Shown: positions 17,011 through 26,603, numbered from the stretch's first letter. The stretch is DNA of 64,000 nt from JACDAN01 sp036554945 (GCA_036554945.1 DATBMH010000052.1:21420-85419); one strand, 5' to 3'. Notes: a model not told the origin generated them from the sequence alone. Numbers and translations are program-made.

Positions 17011-20000
17011 GTGGGTACTCTGTACGTCTTGCGCCGCCAGCTCGTGCTCATCGTTCCGATCGCGGCGCTTGCCCTCGCAGCGTCGGCCTCCGCGGCTCTC
17101 CGGCCCGTGGACCGGACGTTCGGTGAGATCACCGTCCCGCGCGTGCGCGCCGGGACGCTGCAGGTGCCGCAGGCGCAGCGGTCCGGCCGCGTGACCGTGA
17201 TCGCGACGATGCGGTCACCGGCGCTCGCCGCCGCCCGCGGCCCCGGTTTCTTCGCCACGCTCGGCCCGACCAAGCTGGACGCGACGAGCTCGTCGTCCCG
17301 TGCCTACCTGGCGGGGATCCGCGCGGAGCAGGCCGCCGCAGCCCGGGCGATTACGGCGGCCGTCCCGAGCGCCCGCCTGGGACATCGGTTCGAGATCGTG
17401 CTGAACGGGATCACCGTCGACCTGCCCGTCACGCGGCTGCCGGCGCTGCACGCGCTGTCGTCCGTCGCCCGCGTCTACCCGAGCGTCCGGCAGTTCCTGA
17501 AGACGAACCGGAGCCCGGGCGTGATCGGCGCCACGGCCTTCACCGGCTCGACCGGCGCGACCGGGGCCGGCGTCAAGATCGCGGTCGTCGACGACGGCGT
17601 CGACCAGACGAATCCGTCCTTCAGCCCGGCAGGGTTCAGCTACCCGGCGGGCTTTCCGAAGGGCCAGACGCGCTATGCGACGCCGAAGGTGATCGTCGCG
17701 CGGAGCTTCGTCGCCGAAGGGGCGAGCGCGCGCAGTCGCCTGCCGATCGACCCGAACGTCTCGTTCCACGGGACGCACGTGGCGGGCATCGCCGCCGGGC
17801 GCGCGGGCACCAGCTCGCCGGGCGGGAGCGACCACCCGCCGACGACCGGTCTGAGCGGCGTCGCGCCGGGCGCGTGGATCGGGAACTACCGCGTCTTCAA
17901 CACCCCTTCGCCGGTGGGGCACATCTCGACCACCCAGCAGACGGTCGAGGCCTTCGAGGCGGCGGTGCGGGACGGCATGGACGTCATCAACTACTCCGGG
18001 GGCTCGCCGGCGATCGACCCGCGCACCGACGCGATGATCGAGACGGTCGCGAACGTGACGCGGGCCGGAGTCGTCGTCGTCGCGTCGGCCGGCAACGACC
18101 GGGACGACTTCGGCTACGGGTCGACGGGCTCGCCGTCCACGGCGCCCGAGGCGATCGGCGTTGCCGCAACCTCGAACAGCCACGTGTTCGCTCCGGCCCT
18201 GGCCGTCAACGATCCCGCTGCTCCGGCGTCGGTCCGCCGCATCCCGTTCAAGGCCGACGCGCTCGGCGCACCCTCGGCCTGGGGGCAGTCGGACCGCTCG
18301 CTCGTCGACGTGACCTCGATCACGGGCACGAACGGCCAGCCGGTGCCGAGCCAGCTCTGCGGGATCGGCCGCGACCCGAACGCCGGTCGCAATCCGCTGC
18401 CACGCGGCGCCCTCGCCGGCGCCTTCGCGCTGATCACGCGCGGCCACTGCACGTTCGTCTCCAAGGCGCTGCGCGCGGCCGAGGGGGGCGCGTCCGGCCT
18501 CGTGATCGTCGACAACCGCTTTGGTGAGGCGAACCCGATCCCGCTCCTGCTGCCGCTCCGCGCGGGGATGATTTCCGACCTCGACGGGGCGACGCTGCGC
18601 TCGTATCTCGCGACGCGGAGCGGGCGCGCGCCGATCAGGATCGGGCCCGGGGTCACCGAGATCGACACGGGACGCAGCGGCGTGATCACCAGCTTCTCCG
18701 CCGGCGGGCCGACGGCGTTCGGCCACAACCTGAAGCCGGACGTCGCCGCGCCGGGCGGCGAGATTCTCTCCGCGACCCTGCCGCAGTACACGGGCGGCTC
18801 GCGCTTCGCGAACTTCGACGGCACGAGCATGTCGGCGCCGCACGTGACCGGCGCGGTGGCGCTGCTCCGCGAGCGGCACCGGGACTGGACGGTACGCCAG
18901 ATGAAGTCGGCGCTGATGTCCACGGCCGGTGCGGCGTGGGGCAGCAGCCAGCGGACGCAGGAGGCCCCGGTGCTCCTGCAGGGCGCCGGGCTGATCAACG
19001 TCCCGGCCGCCGACACCCCCTTGATCTTCTCGGAGCCCGGCTCGCTGTCGTTCGGCGACCTGAACCTGCTCGCCGGCGTTACGTCGAAGCAGCTGCTGCT
19101 CTCGCTGCGCGACGCGGGCGGCGGCGCAGGCACCTGGAGCGTCGAGTTGCGGCCGCAGGCCGCGAGCGCCGGCGCGAACATCGAGGTGCCGTCGACGATC
19201 ACGATCGCCCCGGGCGGGACGGCCGACGTCCAGGTCACGGTGCGCGCGGGCACCGCGTCGCCGAAGGGCGACAACTACGGGTTCCTCGTGCTCCGGCGCG
19301 GCGCCGTGATCCGCCGGATTCCGTACGCCTTCTTCGTCACGCGGCCCGGTCTCGCCGGGGTCACGGCCCGGCCGCTCGCGCGCGTCCAGAGCGGCACCAC
19401 CAGGACCGGCGCGTCGTTCGCCGACGTCTACCGCTTCCCGGCGGCGCCGTTCGGGCACTCGCCCGACTACGGCACGGGCCCGGACATGCGCGAGGACGGC
19501 GGCGAGCGCCTCTACTCGATCCGCATCCGGAACCGCGCCGTCAACGTCGGCGCGGCGGTGATCACGTCCTCGGCGAACGCGCTCATCGACCCGTTCTTCC
19601 TCGGTGCGAAGGACGAGAACGCGGTCCAGGGCTACGTCGGAACGCCGACGAACATCAACGGGTTCACGATCGGCTATCGCCTGCCGGTCGGAGCGGCGGG
19701 GGCGATCTTCGCGCCGCCGGGGACGTACTACGTCTCGGTCGACTCCGGCCGAGACGAGTTCACGAACGCGCGGCGGGCGGGCGCCTACCAGCTGCGTTCG
19801 TGGGTCAACGACGTCAGCCGGCCGTCCGTGAAGCTGCTGACGACGCGGGTGACGGCCGGACGGCCCACGCTCGCCGTGCAGACGCTGGACCGCGGCGCGG
19901 GCGTGGATCCCTTCTCGCTGACGCTCAACTACGGCCGGGTGCTCGTGGGCGCCGCCGCCTACGACGCGGTCTCCGGCGTCGCGCTGTTCCCGCTGCCCAC

Positions 20001-20418
20001 GACGGCGCCCGCGCTTCGCGCGGGACGGCGCACCGCGGTGTGGCAGTCCTCGGACTACCAGGAGGCCAAGAACGCCGACGTCTTCGGCCGCGACCTGATG
20101 CCGAACACGCGCGTAAAGTCGACGCGGCTTCGCGTCGTCTCCGGCCCGACGCTCACCTGGCTGACGCCGTTCGGTCGTTCCTGCGTCGGCCGCCGGGAGC
20201 CGCTGCTCGTCGTCGCCGGCCCGGCCGGAAAGGCCAGGACGGCCCGGTTCTTCGACGGGAAGCGCCAGATCCGCGTGCTGCGGCGGAACGTCGCCGGGCT
20301 CTACGCCACGACGTGGCGGACGCGCGGCGCGAAGCGCGGCCGGCACACCCTCCGCGCGGTCGTCCAGATCGGCGGCAAGCGCGTCGAGGCGACGCGCGTC
20401 GTGCGCGTGTGCCGGTAG
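17011..20418 (+). CDS. Large secreted subtilisin-like serine protease (S8) with PA domain
   Basis: 1135-residue exported protease. The signal peptide is VLRRQLVLIVPIAALALAAS. An inhibitor-like propeptide precedes the catalytic domain: Asp in KIAVVDDGVDQTNPSF, His in SFHGTHVAGIAAG and Ser in FDGTSMSAPHVTGAVALL. A protease-associated insert (GAFALITRGHCTFVSKALRA then GLVIVDN) lies between His and Ser, as in lactocepin or cucumisin types. A long C-terminal region of beta domains follows, ending in an Arg/Lys-rich Ig-like segment. Start is GTG 17011; there is no sortase motif. Confidence 0.93.
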   Translation: MGTLYVLRRQLVLIVPIAALALAASASAALRPVDRTFGEITVPRVRAGTLQVPQAQRSGRVTVIATMRSPALAAARGPGFFATLGPTKLDATSSSSRAYLAGIRAEQAAAARAITAAVPSARLGHRFEIVLNGITVDLPVTRLPALHALSSVARVYPSVRQFLKTNRSPGVIGATAFTGSTGATGAGVKIAVVDDGVDQTNPSFSPAGFSYPAGFPKGQTRYATPKVIVARSFVAEGASARSRLPIDPNVSFHGTHVAGIAAGRAGTSSPGGSDHPPTTGLSGVAPGAWIGNYRVFNTPSPVGHISTTQQTVEAFEAAVRDGMDVINYSGGSPAIDPRTDAMIETVANVTRAGVVVVASAGNDRDDFGYGSTGSPSTAPEAIGVAATSNSHVFAPALAVNDPAAPASVRRIPFKADALGAPSAWGQSDRSLVDVTSITGTNGQPVPSQLCGIGRDPNAGRNPLPRGALAGAFALITRGHCTFVSKALRAAEGGASGLVIVDNRFGEANPIPLLLPLRAGMISDLDGATLRSYLATRSGRAPIRIGPGVTEIDTGRSGVITSFSAGGPTAFGHNLKPDVAAPGGEILSATLPQYTGGSRFANFDGTSMSAPHVTGAVALLRERHRDWTVRQMKSALMSTAGAAWGSSQRTQEAPVLLQGAGLINVPAADTPLIFSEPGSLSFGDLNLLAGVTSKQLLLSLRDAGGGAGTWSVELRPQAASAGANIEVPSTITIAPGGTADVQVTVRAGTASPKGDNYGFLVLRRGAVIRRIPYAFFVTRPGLAGVTARPLARVQSGTTRTGASFADVYRFPAAPFGHSPDYGTGPDMREDGGERLYSIRIRNRAVNVGAAVITSSANALIDPFFLGAKDENAVQGYVGTPTNINGFTIGYRLPVGAAGAIFAPPGTYYVSVDSGRDEFTNARRAGAYQLRSWVNDVSRPSVKLLTTRVTAGRPTLAVQTLDRGAGVDPFSLTLNYGRVLVGAAAYDAVSGVALFPLPTTAPALRAGRRTAVWQSSDYQEAKNADVFGRDLMPNTRVKSTRLRVVSGPTLTWLTPFGRSCVGRREPLLVVAGPAGKARTARFFDGKRQIRVLRRNVAGLYATTWRTRGAKRGRHTLRAVVQIGGKRVEATRVVRVCR

Positions 20419-21179
20419 CGCCGGTCGCCGTCGTCACCGGCGGCAGCTCCGGCATCGGCGCGGCGATCGCCCGGTGCCTGACCGACAAGGGCTGGACGTG
20501 TGTCCTCGTGGCGCGGAACGAGGAGCGGCTGCGCTCCGCCGCCAACGAGCTCGGCGCCGAGTACGAGGTCTGCGACGTCGCCGACCGGGCGGCGGTCGAC
20601 CGGACGGCAGCGGCGATCGTCGAGCGGCACCCGGAGATCACGCTGCTCGTGAACAGCGCCGGTGTCTCGGGCCGGACGCCCGGCGACCGGAGACGCCGCG
20701 GGTTCGTCGACACCGACCCCGAGTGGATCGAGGAGGTCGTGCGGATCAACTTCCTGGGCGCGGTCTGGTGCGTTCGTGCATTCCTCCCAGCCCTCAGGTC
20801 CGCGGGATCGGCGCACGTGGTGAACATCGCGTCGGTCGCGGGGGTCGTCGCCGTCCCGCCGGGCCTCTACTCGGCGACGAAGCATGCGCTCGTCGCGTTC
20901 TCCCGCTCGATCGCCACGACGCTCCCGGCGGAGGGCGTCAACGTCCACACGGTCAATCCCGGCTGGACCGAGACTCCGGGGTTCCCACAGCGCGGCGTCC
21001 TCGGGAGCCGGCTGCTGGAGCGGGCCGTCGTCGAACCGGACTACGTGGCGCGGCGGATCGTCGACGCGGTCGAGCGAAACCGGCCCGAGATCTTCGTGCC
21101 GCGGTGGTACCGCGTGCCGGCCGTCGCGCAGGCGCTCGTGCCCGGCCTGGTCAGCCGGCTGCTGGCACGCCGTCGGTAA
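20409..21179 (+). CDS. Short-chain dehydrogenase/reductase
   Basis: 256-residue NAD(P)-dependent oxidoreductase from GTG 20409, overlapping the protease stop by ten bases. The Rossmann motif is VTGGSSGIGAAIARCL, with LLVNSAGVSG, the Ser in NIASVAG and the catalytic YSATK. The NPGWTET segment closes the active site. A basic C-terminus (LLARRR) follows a hydrophobic stretch, so it may associate with the membrane. The substrate is unknown. Confidence 0.88.
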   Translation: MPVAPVAVVTGGSSGIGAAIARCLTDKGWTCVLVARNEERLRSAANELGAEYEVCDVADRAAVDRTAAAIVERHPEITLLVNSAGVSGRTPGDRRRRGFVDTDPEWIEEVVRINFLGAVWCVRAFLPALRSAGSAHVVNIASVAGVVAVPPGLYSATKHALVAFSRSIATTLPAEGVNVHTVNPGWTETPGFPQRGVLGSRLLERAVVEPDYVARRIVDAVERNRPEIFVPRWYRVPAVAQALVPGLVSRLLARRR

Positions 21180-21190
21180 GTTCTCAGCTC

Positions 21191-21493
21191 GTGACCGTCG
21201 AGCTTCTCTACTGGGATGGGTGTCCGTCACATCCCGAAGCGCGTGAGCTGCTCGAGGAGGTCCTGAGGGAGCGCGGGCTGGACGTCGAGATCCGGATCAC
21301 GCACGTCGCGACGAGGGAGGAGGCGTCGGCGCTGCGCTTCCCGGGCTCGCCGACGATCCGCGTGGACGGCCGCGACATCGATCCGTCCGGCGCCGACGAA
21401 CCGCCGTCGCTCTCCTGCCGGATCTACCGTCTGCCAGACGGCCGCGTGTCCCCCATCCCGTCCCGCGAACAGCTCGAGGAGGCCCTCGCATGA
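21191..21493 (+). CDS. Small thioredoxin-fold protein with WDGCPSHP motif
   Basis: 100 residues from GTG 21191. It begins TVELLYWDGCPSHPEARELL, a thioredoxin-like strand and a single N-terminal Cys followed by Pro, with FPGSPTIRVDGRDIDPSG as the cis-Pro part and a later C in LSCRIYR. I associate it with a small family whose members sometimes carry selenocysteine at the first position; here the codon is TGC. Its stop overlaps the start of a redoxin gene, so the two are probably partners. Confidence 0.7.
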   Translation: MTVELLYWDGCPSHPEARELLEEVLRERGLDVEIRITHVATREEASALRFPGSPTIRVDGRDIDPSGADEPPSLSCRIYRLPDGRVSPIPSREQLEEALA

Positions 21494-22020
21494 GCCTGAC
21501 GCTCGCCACAGAGGCACCGCCGTTCGACCTTCCCGGCGTCGACGGCCAGAACCACTCGCTCGACGACTACGCCGACGCGCCGATCCTCGCCGTCGTCTGG
21601 TCGTGCAACCACTGCCCCTACGTGATCGCGTGGGAGGGGCGGATGAAAGCGTTGCAGGCGGAGTACGGCGACCGCGGGTTCCGGCTGGTGGCGATCAACT
21701 CCAACGACGCCGAGAGCCACCCCGCCGACTCGTTCGACGCGATGAAGGAGCGGGCGCGGGAGCAGGAGTTCAACTTCGACTACCTGCGCGACGAGGATCA
21801 GACGGCCGCGCGGGCGTACGGGCCGGAGCGGACGCCCGAGGTGTTCCTGTTCGACCGGAACCGGCGGCTGGTCTACCACGGCGCGATCGACGACAACCGC
21901 GAGGAGGACGCCGTGGGCGAGCGCTACGTGCGGGACGCGATCGAGGCGCTACTTGCCGACCAGGATCCCCCGGTCAGCGAGACGCCGCCGGTCGGGTGCA
22001 CCGTGAAGTGGAAGGGCTGA
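21490..22020 (+). CDS. Thioredoxin-like/AhpC-TSA family redoxin
   Basis: 176 residues, ATG overlapping the previous stop. The active site VWSCNHCPYVIAWEGRM has a CNHC pair in the place of CxxC, followed by the redoxin core FRLVAINSNDAE and EVFLFDRNRRLVYHGAIDD, and ends in VGCTVKWKG. It is probably cytoplasmic, as no signal peptide is seen. Typical family members reduce peroxides or disulfides. A terminator-like hairpin overlaps its stop codon. Confidence 0.85.
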   Translation: MSLTLATEAPPFDLPGVDGQNHSLDDYADAPILAVVWSCNHCPYVIAWEGRMKALQAEYGDRGFRLVAINSNDAESHPADSFDAMKERAREQEFNFDYLRDEDQTAARAYGPERTPEVFLFDRNRRLVYHGAIDDNREEDAVGERYVRDAIEALLADQDPPVSETPPVGCTVKWKG

Positions 22021-22036
22021 GCCGGGCTCGGCCTTT
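22015..22036 (+). terminator. Hairpin plus TTT after the redoxin gene
   Basis: GGCTGAGC, loop CGG, GCTCGGCC (one G-T pair) followed by TTT at 22034-22036. It overlaps the redoxin stop at 22018-22020. Confidence 0.5.
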
Positions 22037-22116
22037 GTGGTCTAGGTCAGGCACACCCGGCCTCCTCCCCGCTGCGAGCGTACTGAGCCCGCTCGCGCGG
22101 GTGTGAGACCGAGTCG

Positions 22117-23154
22117 CTACGAATCAGCGCCGGCCCGTCCACCGCGCCGGACGAGCTCGAGCGCCTCGTCGCGCGTCGAGATGGTCCCCGCGGCGCGCTC
22201 CTCGGCGATCCGGTCGAGCCACTCGCCGATCTCCGGCCCGGGCGGGAGCCCGAGCTCGTCGCCGCGGACGAGCGGCGCCGGCGGGTCGTTCGCCCGCGCC
22301 GACTCGATGGCCCGCTCGAGGTCGGGGTCGCCGCCGGCGAACCGCGCCGCGTCGGTCGCCCAGGGCTCGGTCGCACGCCGGAAGCGATGGACCTCGCGAG
22401 CCGACCGGTCCGGGGGCAGCTCGGCGCGCATGAGCGCGCCCGCGTAGCGCCGGAGCTCATTCGACACCGGCAGCCGGCCGAGCCGGTCGCCGAAGACGGC
22501 GACGAGCCGCATGTCGCTCGAGGTCTCCCCAAGCTCGCGGAGCCGGTCGACCGAGCCGCCGAGCGGTGCGAGCAGGCCCAGGTCCTCGAGCCGCTCGAAT
22601 CCCCTCGGGCCGATTCGCACCAGCTCGGCGAGGATCCGCTCGCCGGCCGGGCGAGTCACCAGCCCGCCGCCGGCCCGCACGAGCCGCTCCGTCTCCGCAT
22701 CGAGCCGGAGCCCGAGCTCGTCCTCGAGGCGGACGGCACGTAGCAGCCGCAGCGGGTCGTCGTGGAAGATCGCCGGGCCGATGGCGCGCAGCGTCCTCCG
22801 CTCGAGGTCGCCGAGGCCGTCGAACGGATCGAGCAGCTCGCCACCGTCGAGCGGCCTCGCGATCGCGTTGATCGTGAAGTCCCGCGTCGCCAAGTCTTCT
22901 TGGATGCCCTCCGGGAGCGGCGTGAAGTCGACCGTTCGCTCGTCCGGCAGGGCGACCCGCCACGCGCCGTGCCGCTCGGAGAGGGGGAACGGCGCGCCGT
23001 CGGAGCCGCGCGCGTACCGGCGCGCCGCCCCCTCGGGGTCGCGGCACGCGATGTCGAGGTCGACGACCGGCCGGCCGAGGAGCTCGTCGCGGACCGCGCC
23101 GCCGACGATCCACGCCTCCTCGCCGGAGAGGACCTCCCGAGCGCGCTCAACCAT
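22117..23154 (-). CDS. CCA tRNA nucleotidyltransferase / poly(A) polymerase family
   Basis: 345-residue class II nucleotidyltransferase. The head domain shows IVGGAVRDELLGRPVVDLDI with the catalytic Asp pair, RDFTINAIARPL and the DPLRLLRAVR motif. It probably adds CCA to tRNA 3' ends, though poly(A) polymerase cannot be excluded. The C-terminal HD phosphodiesterase domain of some homologues is not evident. The start overlaps the stop of alr by 8 bp. Confidence 0.87.
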   Translation of the reverse strand: MVERAREVLSGEEAWIVGGAVRDELLGRPVVDLDIACRDPEGAARRYARGSDGAPFPLSERHGAWRVALPDERTVDFTPLPEGIQEDLATRDFTINAIARPLDGGELLDPFDGLGDLERRTLRAIGPAIFHDDPLRLLRAVRLEDELGLRLDAETERLVRAGGGLVTRPAGERILAELVRIGPRGFERLEDLGLLAPLGGSVDRLRELGETSSDMRLVAVFGDRLGRLPVSNELRRYAGALMRAELPPDRSAREVHRFRRATEPWATDAARFAGGDPDLERAIESARANDPPAPLVRGDELGLPPGPEIGEWLDRIAEERAAGTISTRDEALELVRRGGRAGADS

Positions 23155-24166
23155 CGACCACCGTCCGCCGTGCGCGGTTCGGCCCCGACTCGATCCGGGA
23201 CACGATCTCGTAGTTGATCGTCTCCGCCACCTGCGCGTGCTCCTCGGCGAGCACGCCGTCGCCGATCAGCGTCACGGGCGTGCCGGCCGGCAGCTCCTCG
23301 TCGAGCCGGACCGCGATCGCGTCCATCGAGACCGTCCCGACGACCGGGCAGCGCTTTCCCTGGACCGACACCTCCGTCCCGGTCATGTCTCGCCGGAAGC
23401 CGTCCGCGTAGCCGACCGGCAGCACGCCGATCCACGTCTCGCTCTCGGCGGTGAACCGGCGCCCGTAGCCCGTGCTGTCGCCCGCCCGCAGGAGCTTGAC
23501 CTGCTCGAGCCGGCTCTCCCACCGCAGGACCGGCGCGAGGCCGTCGTCGGCCGGATCGCCCTCGAACGGCGAAAGGCCGTAGAGGGCGATGCCGCACCGC
23601 GCCGCGTCCAACCGCGCCTCGGGGATCCGGAGCGCCGCGGCGCTGTTCGCGGCGTGCCGGACGAGCTGCGCGTGGCCACGCGTCGCCTCCTCGAACCGCT
23701 CGACCTGGCCGCGGGCGAACTCGGGGTCGCTGTCGGCGGTCGCGAGATGGGTCATCAGGCCGACGACGTTTGCACCCGGCTCCGGTAGCTCGGACAGGCC
23801 CCACCGTCCCATGCCGGTGTCGAGCTTCACGTGCGCGCGCACTCCGTCGGGCACCGGCAGCTCCCAGACCGTCAGCTCGAGGTCGGCCTCGCGCGCGAGC
23901 GCGACCTCACGCCCCGAGGACGGGCCCATGACGAGGATCCGGACGCCGGTGAACTCCTCGCGCAGCTCCAAGCCCTCGGACACCGTGGCGACGCAGAGCG
24001 CGGTCGCACCCTCGGCCAGCACGGCCCCGGCGACGTCGACGGCCCCGTGGCCATACGCGTTCGCCTTTACCACGGCCCACAGCGCCGACCCCTCGAGCGC
24101 CTCCAGCAGCCGCCGTGCATTCCGCCGGGCGGCGCCGAGGTCGATCGTGATCTCCGACCTATGCAT
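23147..24166 (-). CDS. alr: Alanine racemase
   Basis: PLP enzyme making D-alanine for peptidoglycan; 339 residues from ATG 24166. The PLP lysine is in VVKANAYGHGA, the phosphate-binding segments include HAANSAAALR and RCGIALYGLSP, and the catalytic Tyr lies in DSTGYGRRF. The C-terminal barrel ends with the usual INYEIVSRI. It overlaps both neighbours by 8 bp, in the order acpS-nnr-alr-cca. Confidence 0.95.
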   Translation of the reverse strand: MHRSEITIDLGAARRNARRLLEALEGSALWAVVKANAYGHGAVDVAGAVLAEGATALCVATVSEGLELREEFTGVRILVMGPSSGREVALAREADLELTVWELPVPDGVRAHVKLDTGMGRWGLSELPEPGANVVGLMTHLATADSDPEFARGQVERFEEATRGHAQLVRHAANSAAALRIPEARLDAARCGIALYGLSPFEGDPADDGLAPVLRWESRLEQVKLLRAGDSTGYGRRFTAESETWIGVLPVGYADGFRRDMTGTEVSVQGKRCPVVGTVSMDAIAVRLDEELPAGTPVTLIGDGVLAEEHAQVAETINYEIVSRIESGPNRARRTVVDG

Positions 24167-25466
24167 CCAGCACGCGCGGCAGCGCGTCGAGGAGGTCGCC
24201 GGCCATGAGGCCGGACCGCCGCCCGGAAGCCGCGACCGCGTCCGTGTGCACCCGCACCGCGGCGGCCGCGGCGAGGCGCGCCTCCAGGCCCTTGGCGAGA
24301 AACGCAGCGACCACACCGGCGAGGACGTCGCCGGTTCCCGCGGTCGCGAGCGGGGCTGCTCCGCCGGCGACCAGCGGCCCTTCGCCCGGGGCGCCGACGA
24401 GCGTGCCTTCGCCCTTGAGGACGACGACGCAGCCGAAGCGCTCCACGGCGCGTGCGAGCGCCTCGAGCCGGTGCTCGTCCACCCACGACGCGTCCTCGGC
24501 GAGCAGGCGTCCGAGCTCGCCGGAGTGCGGCGTCAGGACCGTCGGCGCGGCCCGCGAGAACGGCTCGAGCCCGAACAGCGCGTCCGCGTCGACGACCGCC
24601 GGCAGATCCGTCTCCTCCAGGAGCCGGCGGACGAAATCGCCTCGCTCGCGGCCGAGGCCCGGGCCGATCGCGAGGGCGCCGGCCCGGGCTATGGCGTCCC
24701 AGACCTCGTCGATCGGGTGCTTCACGGCCTCGCGAAGGCGGGTCTCGATCACCGGCAGCGACTTTTCCGGTGCGGCGACCGCGACGTAGCCGGCGTCAGA
24801 TCGGAAGGCCGCCTCGGCCGTGAGCGTCACGGCCCCGGTCATCCCGGGCGAGCCGCCGACGACGAGCACCGACCCGGCGGTGTACTTGGTGTCGCCCGGC
24901 CGGCGCCGCGGCACGAGGCGCACGATCTCGGGAAGCACGCGCGCAGCCCCCGTCGGCCCGTGCTCGAGCCCGATGTCCGCCAGGACGACCTCGCCTGTGC
25001 GGAACCGGCCCGGCGCGACCTCGTGCCCGACCTTGCGGCCGTGGAAGGTGACCGTGACCTCGGCCCTCACGGCCTCCCCCAGCACCTCACCGGTGGACGC
25101 ATCGACGCCCGACGGGATGTCGACCGCGACGACCGGCCTGCCGGACTCGTTCATCGCACGGATCTGCGCAGCGGCCTCGTCCCGAGGGGGCGGCCGGAAC
25201 CCCGTCCCGAAGAGCGCGTCGAGCACCACGTCGGCCTCACCGACCGACCGCTCCTCCCAGCCGGCGGCCCGCAGGAGCTCCGCTGCGATCCGACCGTCGC
25301 CGCCGTTCGCGCCGCCGCCGCAGACCGCCGCGAACGAGCGCGCTTCTGCGTAGCGGCGCAGCACCTCGTCGGCGACCGCCGCACCGGCACGCTGCATGAG
25401 CTCCTCGACGTCGTGCCCCTCCTCCGCCGTCCGCATCTCCTCGGCGGTGTAGAGCGGCTCAAGCAT
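24159..25466 (-). CDS. nnr: Bifunctional NAD(P)H-hydrate epimerase / ADP-dependent dehydratase
   Basis: Repairs hydrated NADH and NADPH. The N-terminal YjeF epimerase domain (about residues 1-195) includes CGGGANGGDGRIAAELL and VVAVDIPSGVDA. The C-terminal ribokinase-like dehydratase (about 200-435) includes KYTAGSVLVVGGSPGMTGAV, AIGPGLGRERG, LTPHSGELGRL and the GTGDVLAGV anion hole. 435 residues, slightly short because the epimerase half is compact. The 8-bp overlaps with acpS and alr indicate translational coupling. Confidence 0.95.
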   Translation of the reverse strand: MLEPLYTAEEMRTAEEGHDVEELMQRAGAAVADEVLRRYAEARSFAAVCGGGANGGDGRIAAELLRAAGWEERSVGEADVVLDALFGTGFRPPPRDEAAAQIRAMNESGRPVVAVDIPSGVDASTGEVLGEAVRAEVTVTFHGRKVGHEVAPGRFRTGEVVLADIGLEHGPTGAARVLPEIVRLVPRRRPGDTKYTAGSVLVVGGSPGMTGAVTLTAEAAFRSDAGYVAVAAPEKSLPVIETRLREAVKHPIDEVWDAIARAGALAIGPGLGRERGDFVRRLLEETDLPAVVDADALFGLEPFSRAAPTVLTPHSGELGRLLAEDASWVDEHRLEALARAVERFGCVVVLKGEGTLVGAPGEGPLVAGGAAPLATAGTGDVLAGVVAAFLAKGLEARLAAAAAVRVHTDAVAASGRRSGLMAGDLLDALPRVLDA

Positions 25467-25833
25467 CTCGTGGAGCGACCACGCAGACCGCGCTCGCGAG
25501 CTCCCGCGAGTGCGACATCGAGAGGTCGATCGGCCCGGCCTCCACGCGCTCCGCCCAGCGCGCGACCCGGCCGGAGAGCTTCACGGACGGCTTCGGCCGC
25601 CCGGCGATCTCGATGTCGCGCCACGCGAAGAGCCGCGCGACCCCGAGCCCGAGGGCCTTGCCGACCGCTTCCTTGCCGGCGAAGCGCGCGGCGTAGTGCT
25701 GGGCCGGGTTCTTGCGCGCGTCGCAGTAGGCCTGTTCCGCCGCCGTGAAGCAGCGGTCGCGGAAGCCCTGGTAGCGCTCGAGCGCCTCGCGGATGCGCCC
25801 GATCTCGATCATGTCGACCCCGACCCTCGTCAC
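25459..25833 (-). CDS. acpS: Holo-[acyl-carrier-protein] synthase
   Basis: Transfers 4'-phosphopantetheine from CoA to acyl carrier protein. 124 residues from GTG 25833: RVGVDMIEIGRIREALERY at the N-terminus with the magnesium-binding Asp, and ARFAGKEAVGKALG in the middle with the Glu and Lys, ending LSMSHSRELASAVCVV. The GTG lies just before the TGA of the upstream HAD gene, so both are read from one message. Confidence 0.93.
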   Translation of the reverse strand: MTRVGVDMIEIGRIREALERYQGFRDRCFTAAEQAYCDARKNPAQHYAARFAGKEAVGKALGLGVARLFAWRDIEIAGRPKPSVKLSGRVARWAERVEAGPIDLSMSHSRELASAVCVVAPRDA

Positions 25834-26603
25834 ACGCCCTCCAGCCAGTCCGGGAAGTCGGCGATCGACGAGAGGATCGCGTCCGGTCTCGTGGTGCCGC
25901 GTTCGACGGCGTCCGGCCGGAACTTGCCGGTGCGCACGAGCGCCGTCTTCAGCCCGTGCTGCTGCGCGCCGGCGACGTCGGCCTCGATGTCGTCGCCGAC
26001 CATCCAGGTCATCTCCGCGTCGGCGTCGAGCGCCTCGAGCGCCGCGCTGAAGTACGGGGCGCTCGGCTTGCCGACCACGGTCGCCTCGATCTCGGCCGCG
26101 TACTCCAATCCGGCGACGAAGCACCCGGTGTCGAGAAGCGGGCCGCGGGAGGTCTGCCACCACCGGTTCTTGTGCAGGCTGTAGAGCTCGGCCCCGAGCT
26201 CAAGCTCGGCGAACGCCCGCGCGAGGTTCATGTAGGAGAAGACGCGGTTCGTCTCCTCGCTGTCGTCGGCGCCGCCGATCAGCACCGCCTCGGCGTCCTC
26301 GCCGACGAGCTCCACGCCGCGGAGGTCCTCGAGCACGGCGGCCATCGTCAGAGCGAGGACGCGCTTCCCGTCGAGCGCGCGGGCTGCGGCGACCGCGGTC
26401 GTCTGCAGCTCGTCGTCCTCGAGCTCGAAGCCCATCGCGCGCAGGCCCTCGACGAGCGACCGTCGGGACTGCGTGGTGTTGTTGGTGACGAACCGGAGCC
26501 GGTGCCCGTCTTCGCGAAGCTGCCGGACGGCCTCCGACGCCCCCCGGATCGGCTCGCCGGACACGTGAAGGACGCCGTCGATGTCCAGGAGAATGGCGGC
26601 CAT
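25830..26603 (-). CDS. HAD-IIA hydrolase (LHPP/NagD-like phosphatase)
   Basis: 257 residues. The HAD nucleophile is in LLDIDGVLHVSG (first Asp nucleophile, second acid), motif II is FVTNNTTQSRR and the later motifs are VVGKPSAPYFSAALE and MVGDDIEADVAGAQQHG. This matches the type that acts on small phosphates or phospholysine/phosphohistidine and pyrophosphate; the substrate is unknown. Its ATG overlaps that of arfB on the other strand within one CATG. Confidence 0.88.
   Translation of the reverse strand: MAAILLDIDGVLHVSGEPIRGASEAVRQLREDGHRLRFVTNNTTQSRRSLVEGLRAMGFELEDDELQTTAVAAARALDGKRVLALTMAAVLEDLRGVELVGEDAEAVLIGGADDSEETNRVFSYMNLARAFAELELGAELYSLHKNRWWQTSRGPLLDTGCFVAGLEYAAEIEATVVGKPSAPYFSAALEALDADAEMTWMVGDDIEADVAGAQQHGLKTALVRTGKFRPDAVERGTTRPDAILSSIADFPDWLEGV

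Noticed and set aside
17215..20346. 1043-codon minus-strand frame opposite the subtilase
   Set aside because: Composition is antisense-like and the plus-strand protease has all catalytic motifs.
21191..21493. Second selenoprotein candidate
   Set aside because: The WDGCP position is TGC, and the frame has no internal TGA.
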